Part shown: positions 5,280-8,954 of the stretch, in pieces
How the letters are laid out: every line of letters starts with the position of its first letter
Position numbering within the stretch: the first letter of the stretch is position 1
Assembly (NCBI GenBank): GCA_902783085.1
Contig: CACZPT010000159.1
Span: 1-8,954 of the forward strand
Length of the DNA: 8,954 nt
Source of the DNA: an uncultured Methanobrevibacter sp.
GTDB lineage: Archaea; Methanobacteriota; Methanobacteria; Methanobacteriales; Methanobacteriaceae
Direction of reading: 5' to 3'
Notes under the pieces: model-generated
What the model was told of the DNA's origin: nothing
The model's database searches: none
What the model saw: only the letters and a program-made list of their open reading frames with translations
Made by a program: the position numbers and the translations under genes

Positions 5280-8200
5280 TTAATATGGTAAAACATCATA
5301 TGTACCTTTACTAGTATATGAATTAGTATTCCAATTATTAATAACACCAAAGGAATTTCTATTACTTGTAGGGTCAGCATTAATCCAAGTTCCATCAATA
5401 TCAAATTGAACCCATACATGACCATAAGTACCACTACTAAATGTACAAGTACCTGTTGCAAATCTAACAGTTAATCCAACTGACCTGGCCATAGCAACCA
5501 ACAATTGCGCTTGGTCACAACAATTACCTGAACCAGAAGTTAATGTACCTTGAGCACCTTTCTGTGTATTATAATAAAATGAATAAGCAATACTATCACG
5601 CACATAATTATATAAAGCAACAGCTTTATCACGAGTACTGGTTAAACCTTCAATCAACGAATTAGCCAACTCAGATATTGAACTAGAATAAGAACCACCA
5701 GAATAAACAATGTGTACACTGGAAGGTAATGAACCATCATTTTCAACATAATAATCCAATACATGTGAAAATGAATCTACTAATTCATCATATGAAATCT
5801 TACCTAAAGTAGATGAAGCATAATTTGGAGCTTGACCATATCCAACAATGAAATTAGCAACCCTATTTGCAACATCAATATAATCAACTTTATTTAAATA
5901 TGCATCTATTACATCACCAATTGGTGAAGATGGATTATTAACATCCAAAGAACCAATATCTGATAAATCACCATTATTAATATTAACAATAGCTTTACTC
6001 ATCAAATATAAGAATTCTGCTAAAGTAAATCCGCCTGAAGATAATGCGACCTCATTAGGTAATTTAGAATTAGCCTCAATATAATTTTTTAAATCCACAG
6101 ATGCCGTGAGAATATCACTTAAAGCAATACTTCCCCCAACATCACCAGCTTCAGTAGGAACACTATCCGATAATCTAGTTAAAGCATAATCAGATTCTGA
6201 AAGTTTATCATTACCTGAAACTCCACAATAATCACTATCACAAAATGCACAAGTTAATTCACCCTCATACACTCCTTTAGGATTAATAAGTAAAGTTCCA
6301 TAATATCCACACTTAGGACAATAATTTAACCAAGTTGTAGTATAATTAATGTAATAATACTGATTAGTATTACTTGGAAGCATCGATACAGTTAAAGAAT
6401 AATTATCTAAGAAATTATCCACATAAACAAATGCTGGTAAGTACCCATTATTGTGATAGAATGTTAAAATTCTAGAATATGCATAAACTAATGTTTCATA
6501 TTTAATATCACCAAGTGAAGATGATATATTATTTGGTGCACATTTGCTTGAATTACAATAATCACAAATTACACTAGCTATTTTTAAAAATTCACTATTT
6601 GGTAATTGATCATATATGACATCACCTGAAGAATTAACAGATGAATTAACTTCAATAGCAATAATATCTGAATAAGATTCATTATTAATTGAAACTAAAG
6701 CTGCACTCATCAAATATAAAAATTGTGAACTGGAATAGTGTACACCACCAATATCTATTAAATCTGGAAGAGTACCATTTGATTCTATCCAATTTTTTAA
6801 ATAGATAGCTCCATCCAAGATATCATGAATTTCAACAAAATCACCATATGATGGATTATTAAAAGAACTAAAATCCAAATATGGAGTTAGACCCCATCTA
6901 AATAAAATAACACCAGATGCACCGGCATTCATCACAGTTTGAGCATCATTGAATAATTCACTATAAGACAATAGGACAACATTTGAATCAGACCTGTATG
7001 ATTGTAAACCAGACCAAACTTGAGCACCGCTAGAATGCTGTACAAACCATTTAGTGGTTGATGTAAGCCAACTAGTTCCAGAATTATAATTACCCTTATA
7101 CTGCATTGGGACAATTACATCTAAATATTTAGTAATTGCTGGAATATCTTGACCATAATAATAAGCATCACCTGAAGTTTCAGGCATGACTGCTGCTGAA
7201 ACAATACAGCCCAGATTTACACTATCAATAGCTTCTGTAACTTCTTTTACAAATTGAGTTATTGCTGCAGTACCTCCAGATGTTGCATAAGCATTACCTG
7301 CGAATCTTAAATAATCTAAATGTACACCAGCCACACCATTAAGACTAGCATAATATTTAGCTTCATTAATTAATGAATCAAATAAATTCCTATTTATTGA
7401 TTCACCATCCATAGGGGAAATCCAACCTCCATTATAGAAAGTTTGCATCCAAATATGGACATTAATACCATAGCTATTAGCTGTATTAATCCAAGATAAT
7501 ACATTAGATTCACCATATAAAGTAAATGCATAAGAATTCAAGAATATTTCACCAGTACCAAGAGATGCTAATTCTGCTAAATTAACATTTTCCATATCTC
7601 TTCCCTGTACCCAATATCCAAATCCATTTAAACCAACTTGAGAAACTGTAATAATAGTTGAACCTTCGCTTGAAAGATAGTCAACCTCACCCTCAAAGGC
7701 ATAATTTACAGTATATGATGCTGGAGTTAATCTTAAATTAACATATGCAATACCTTTATCATTAGTATTTGCAGTATACGATTTAGATCCTATTGTAAAT
7801 ACAACTTTTTTATTAGATAATGGGGCACCCTTATTATCTCTCAACAACACTGTTAAATTAGATAGATTTTCTGATGAAAATGAAGTAACAGTATTCCAAA
7901 TAATTGAAGTAGGACTTCTTTCTTTGACAGTTATAAGAGCTTGGCCACTTGAAGATAGGATTCTATCTTCACCAGCATAATAATATTTAATAGTATAATT
8001 ACCAGCATCTAAATTAATAGTTAATGCAGCAATACCACTAGCATCAGTCACTCTTGTATAGTTTACACCATTAACGTTTAAAATAACAGACCTATTAACT
8101 AAAGGAACATTACCACAAGTTAATGTAACATTAAATTTCTGACCCATACCTTTACTAATAACAGCATCTACACCCGATAATCTTGATACATTAGTATCAA

Positions 8201-8954
8201 TAACTGTAATCCTATTAGATTGCGTTAATTGTCTATAATCAAGATTCCTAATTTCATATGAAATATCATAGACACCAGGATTTAAATTAATATTTAATCT
8301 TGCAACACCACTATCATTAGTCAATCTTGAATATGTTACACCATTAATAGTTAAATAAAGTGATTCATTAACAACCGGTTGATTATCACTTAATACAGTA
8401 ACATAAAATGCTTCATGATTACCATAATAAATAACAGCATCATCAGCAATATAAGATATGTCTTTTGATTGACAAATACTAATTGTACTACTATTAGATG
8501 AAGCTTTATAAAGATTAGTACCTGCAAATGCATAATTAACAGTATAATTACCTGAATCTAAAATAACATTAACACTACCCACACCATCACTTGATGTGTT
8601 TAAATTATATGATTTACCATTTACAGATACTGAGACAATCTGATTAGGAATTTTATAACCTAATTCATTGTATAACGCAACAGTTATAGTTTTATTATCT
8701 CCAACCCCATATTCATAATTATTAACATCCAAATAAGTGGAAGAAGAACCCAATACTTTAACAATACCAGAATCCATACAACCATCATTAGGGTTGATAG
8801 CAGTTAAAATATAAGTATTCGGATCTAAATTAATATTTAACCTAGCAAAACCACTAGCATTTGTAGTTCTAGTATACATTACACCATTAATATTATATGT
8901 GATATTTGTATTAGCTAAAGGCTTACCTGAACCATCTAAAAATTTAGCATAATA
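5280..8954 (-). CDS. Large cell-surface protein: Ig-like repeats, GH-like TIM barrel, pseudomurein-binding repeats and C71/transglutaminase-like domain (5' partial)
   Basis: The frame is open to the window edge, so the 1224 visible residues are the C-terminal part; signal peptide and true start lie outside. Numbering from the edge: Ig-like repeats 1-440; a TIM-barrel glycoside-hydrolase-like domain about 441-700 with GVHLDYLRF (D547), SAAVMPE (E592) and DVIVPMQYKG (612-621); pseudomurein-binding repeats about 710-760 and 788-845; a cysteine cluster C-x2-C-x19-C-x2-C-x4-C (C879-C910); two more repeats about 942-997 and 1025-1085; and a transglutaminase-like fold about 1107-1224 with C1145 (GNCCDQA), H1179 (YGHVWVQF) and D1194 (NADPTSN). 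The last domain resembles the pseudomurein endoisopeptidases (peptidase C71) of methanogen viruses, but a generic transglutaminase fold cannot be excluded. No C-terminal membrane anchor is present; the binding repeats should hold it to the wall. Many N-x-S/T sequons fit an exported glycoprotein. Its substrate is inferred only. Confidence 0.85.
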   Translation of the reverse strand, partial: YYAKFLDGSGKPLANTNITYNINGVMYTRTTNASGFARLNINLDPNTYILTAINPNDGCMDSGIVKVLGSSSTYLDVNNYEYGVGDNKTITVALYNELGYKIPNQIVSVSVNGKSYNLNTSSDGVGSVNVILDSGNYTVNYAFAGTNLYKASSNSSTISICQSKDISYIADDAVIYYGNHEAFYVTVLSDNQPVVNESLYLTINGVTYSRLTNDSGVARLNINLNPGVYDISYEIRNLDYRQLTQSNRITVIDTNVSRLSGVDAVISKGMGQKFNVTLTCGNVPLVNRSVILNVNGVNYTRVTDASGIAALTINLDAGNYTIKYYYAGEDRILSSSGQALITVKERSPTSIIWNTVTSFSSENLSNLTVLLRDNKGAPLSNKKVVFTIGSKSYTANTNDKGIAYVNLRLTPASYTVNYAFEGEVDYLSSEGSTIITVSQVGLNGFGYWVQGRDMENVNLAELASLGTGEIFLNSYAFTLYGESNVLSWINTANSYGINVHIWMQTFYNGGWISPMDGESINRNLFDSLINEAKYYASLNGVAGVHLDYLRFAGNAYATSGGTAAITQFVKEVTEAIDSVNLGCIVSAAVMPETSGDAYYYGQDIPAITKYLDVIVPMQYKGNYNSGTSWLTSTTKWFVQHSSGAQVWSGLQSYRSDSNVVLLSYSELFNDAQTVMNAGASGVILFRWGLTPYLDFSSFNNPSYGDFVEIHDILDGAIYLKNWIESNGTLPDLIDIGGVHYSSSQFLYLMSAALVSINNESYSDIIAIEVNSSVNSSGDVIYDQLPNSEFLKIASVICDYCNSSKCAPNNISSSLGDIKYETLVYAYSRILTFYHNNGYLPAFVYVDNFLDNYSLTVSMLPSNTNQYYYINYTTTWLNYCPKCGYYGTLLINPKGVYEGELTCAFCDSDYCGVSGNDKLSESDYALTRLSDSVPTEAGDVGGSIALSDILTASVDLKNYIEANSKLPNEVALSSGGFTLAEFLYLMSKAIVNINNGDLSDIGSLDVNNPSSPIGDVIDAYLNKVDYIDVANRVANFIVGYGQAPNYASSTLGKISYDELVDSFSHVLDYYVENDGSLPSSVHIVYSGGSYSSSISELANSLIEGLTSTRDKAVALYNYVRDSIAYSFYYNTQKGAQGTLTSGSGNCCDQAQLLVAMARSVGLTVRFATGTCTFSSGTYGHVWVQFDIDGTWINADPTSNRNSFGVINNWNTNSYTSKGTYDVLPY
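5700..6131 (-). repeat. Second pair of pseudomurein-binding repeats (coding)
   Basis: Two related units lie just before the catalytic C-terminal domain. One has DLKNYIEANSKLPNEV and FTLAEFLYLMSKAI; the other has LGKISYDELVDSFSHVL and DGSLPSSVHI. They match the general pattern of the family: a helix, N/D-G-x-LP, then a sequence ending in F-L-Y-L-M or similar. Such repeats anchor proteins to pseudomurein. Confidence 0.7.
6210..6332 (-). other. Cysteine-rich zinc-ribbon-like insert (coding)
   Basis: The segment reads CPKCGYYGTL, then about ten residues with NPKGVYEGE, then LTCAFCDSDYCG. Four cysteines in two C-x2-C knuckles would suit one zinc ion; the fifth is spare. It separates the two pairs of pseudomurein-binding repeats. 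Similar inserts occur, as I recall, in other Methanobrevibacter surface proteins with transglutaminase domains; its role is unknown. Confidence 0.6.
6420..6827 (-). repeat. First pair of pseudomurein-binding repeats (coding)
   Basis: This pair mirrors the one at 5700-6131. AIYLKNWIESNGTLPDL and SSSQFLYLMSAAL match the first unit there. LGDIKYETLVYAYSRIL and NNGYLPAFVYV match the second. The second unit also carries C-x2-C-x4-C (ICDYCNSSKC), absent from its counterpart. The two pairs look like a duplication of a whole module. Confidence 0.7.
7635..8954 (-). repeat. Tandem Ig-like (adhesin-type) repeats, about 90-96 residues each (coding)
   Basis: Four full units and one unit cut by the window edge. 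Unit limits are near 8750, 8462, 8192 and 7916. Each has VNG-x-x-Y or ING-V-x-Y, then a T-x-x-SG-x-A-x-L-x-I-x-L strand, then G-x-YT-x-x-Y and a closing TITV-like strand. These beta-sandwich stalks are typical of methanogen adhesin-like proteins and would hold the enzymatic part away from, or within, the wall. Units are diverged, not identical, so the array is old. Confidence 0.7.

Noticed and set aside
5261..5461. Minus-strand open frame of 66 codons in another frame of the surface gene
   Set aside because: It overlaps the transglutaminase-like domain out of frame; its hydrophobic look comes from A+T-rich codons.
6932..7114. Minus-strand open frame of 60 codons in another frame
   Set aside because: It lies within the GH-like barrel, which is intact in the main frame.
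7635..8954. CRISPR-like array
   Set aside because: The periodicity is about 280 bases, coding and diverged, without short identical repeats or spacers.

Overview
The window is very A+T-rich. It encodes an archaeal histone, an archaeal-type tryptophanyl-tRNA synthetase, a tRNA-splicing endonuclease and a surface protein with pseudomurein-binding repeats. Together these point to a pseudomurein-walled methanogen of the Methanobacteriales; Methanobrevibacter or Methanosphaera fit best on base composition and on the large adhesin-like protein. All recognised genes lie on the minus strand, so transcription runs from high to low coordinates.

Layout from low to high coordinates: the first 17 codons of an archaeal histone (1-52) with its Shine-Dalgarno site and a TATA box; threonine synthase (282-1478); a 586-base stretch without a convincing gene (1479-2064), which carries an IS200/IS605-type right-end hairpin and several other hairpins directly upstream of thrC; a SpoIIM-family membrane protein (2065-2667) overlapping the end of trpS (2648-3736); the tRNA-splicing endonuclease endA (3844-4359); a DtxR-family metal-dependent repressor (4448-5152) with a good DtxR-type operator in its own promoter; and the 3' 3.7 kb of a very large cell-surface gene (5280-8954), whose 5' end lies outside the window.

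The housekeeping part is ordinary: amino-acid synthesis, tRNA charging, tRNA splicing, chromatin and metal homeostasis. In several genes the longest open frame is not the best start. Shine-Dalgarno matches (GGTGAT, AAGGTG, GGTG, GAGG) place the starts of trpS, dtxR, endA and spoIIM 9 to 33 bases inside, twice at TTG codons.

The most interesting object is the surface protein. From N to C the visible part holds about five Ig-like repeats, a TIM-barrel glycoside-hydrolase-like domain, two pseudomurein-binding repeats, a cysteine-rich zinc-ribbon-like insert, two more pseudomurein-binding repeats, and a C-terminal transglutaminase/C71-peptidase-like domain with a complete Cys-His-Asp triad. This suggests, but does not prove, a wall-bound enzyme that could act on both the glycan and the peptide of pseudomurein. 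The second item of interest is the structured IS605-like relic that now forms the upstream region of thrC.
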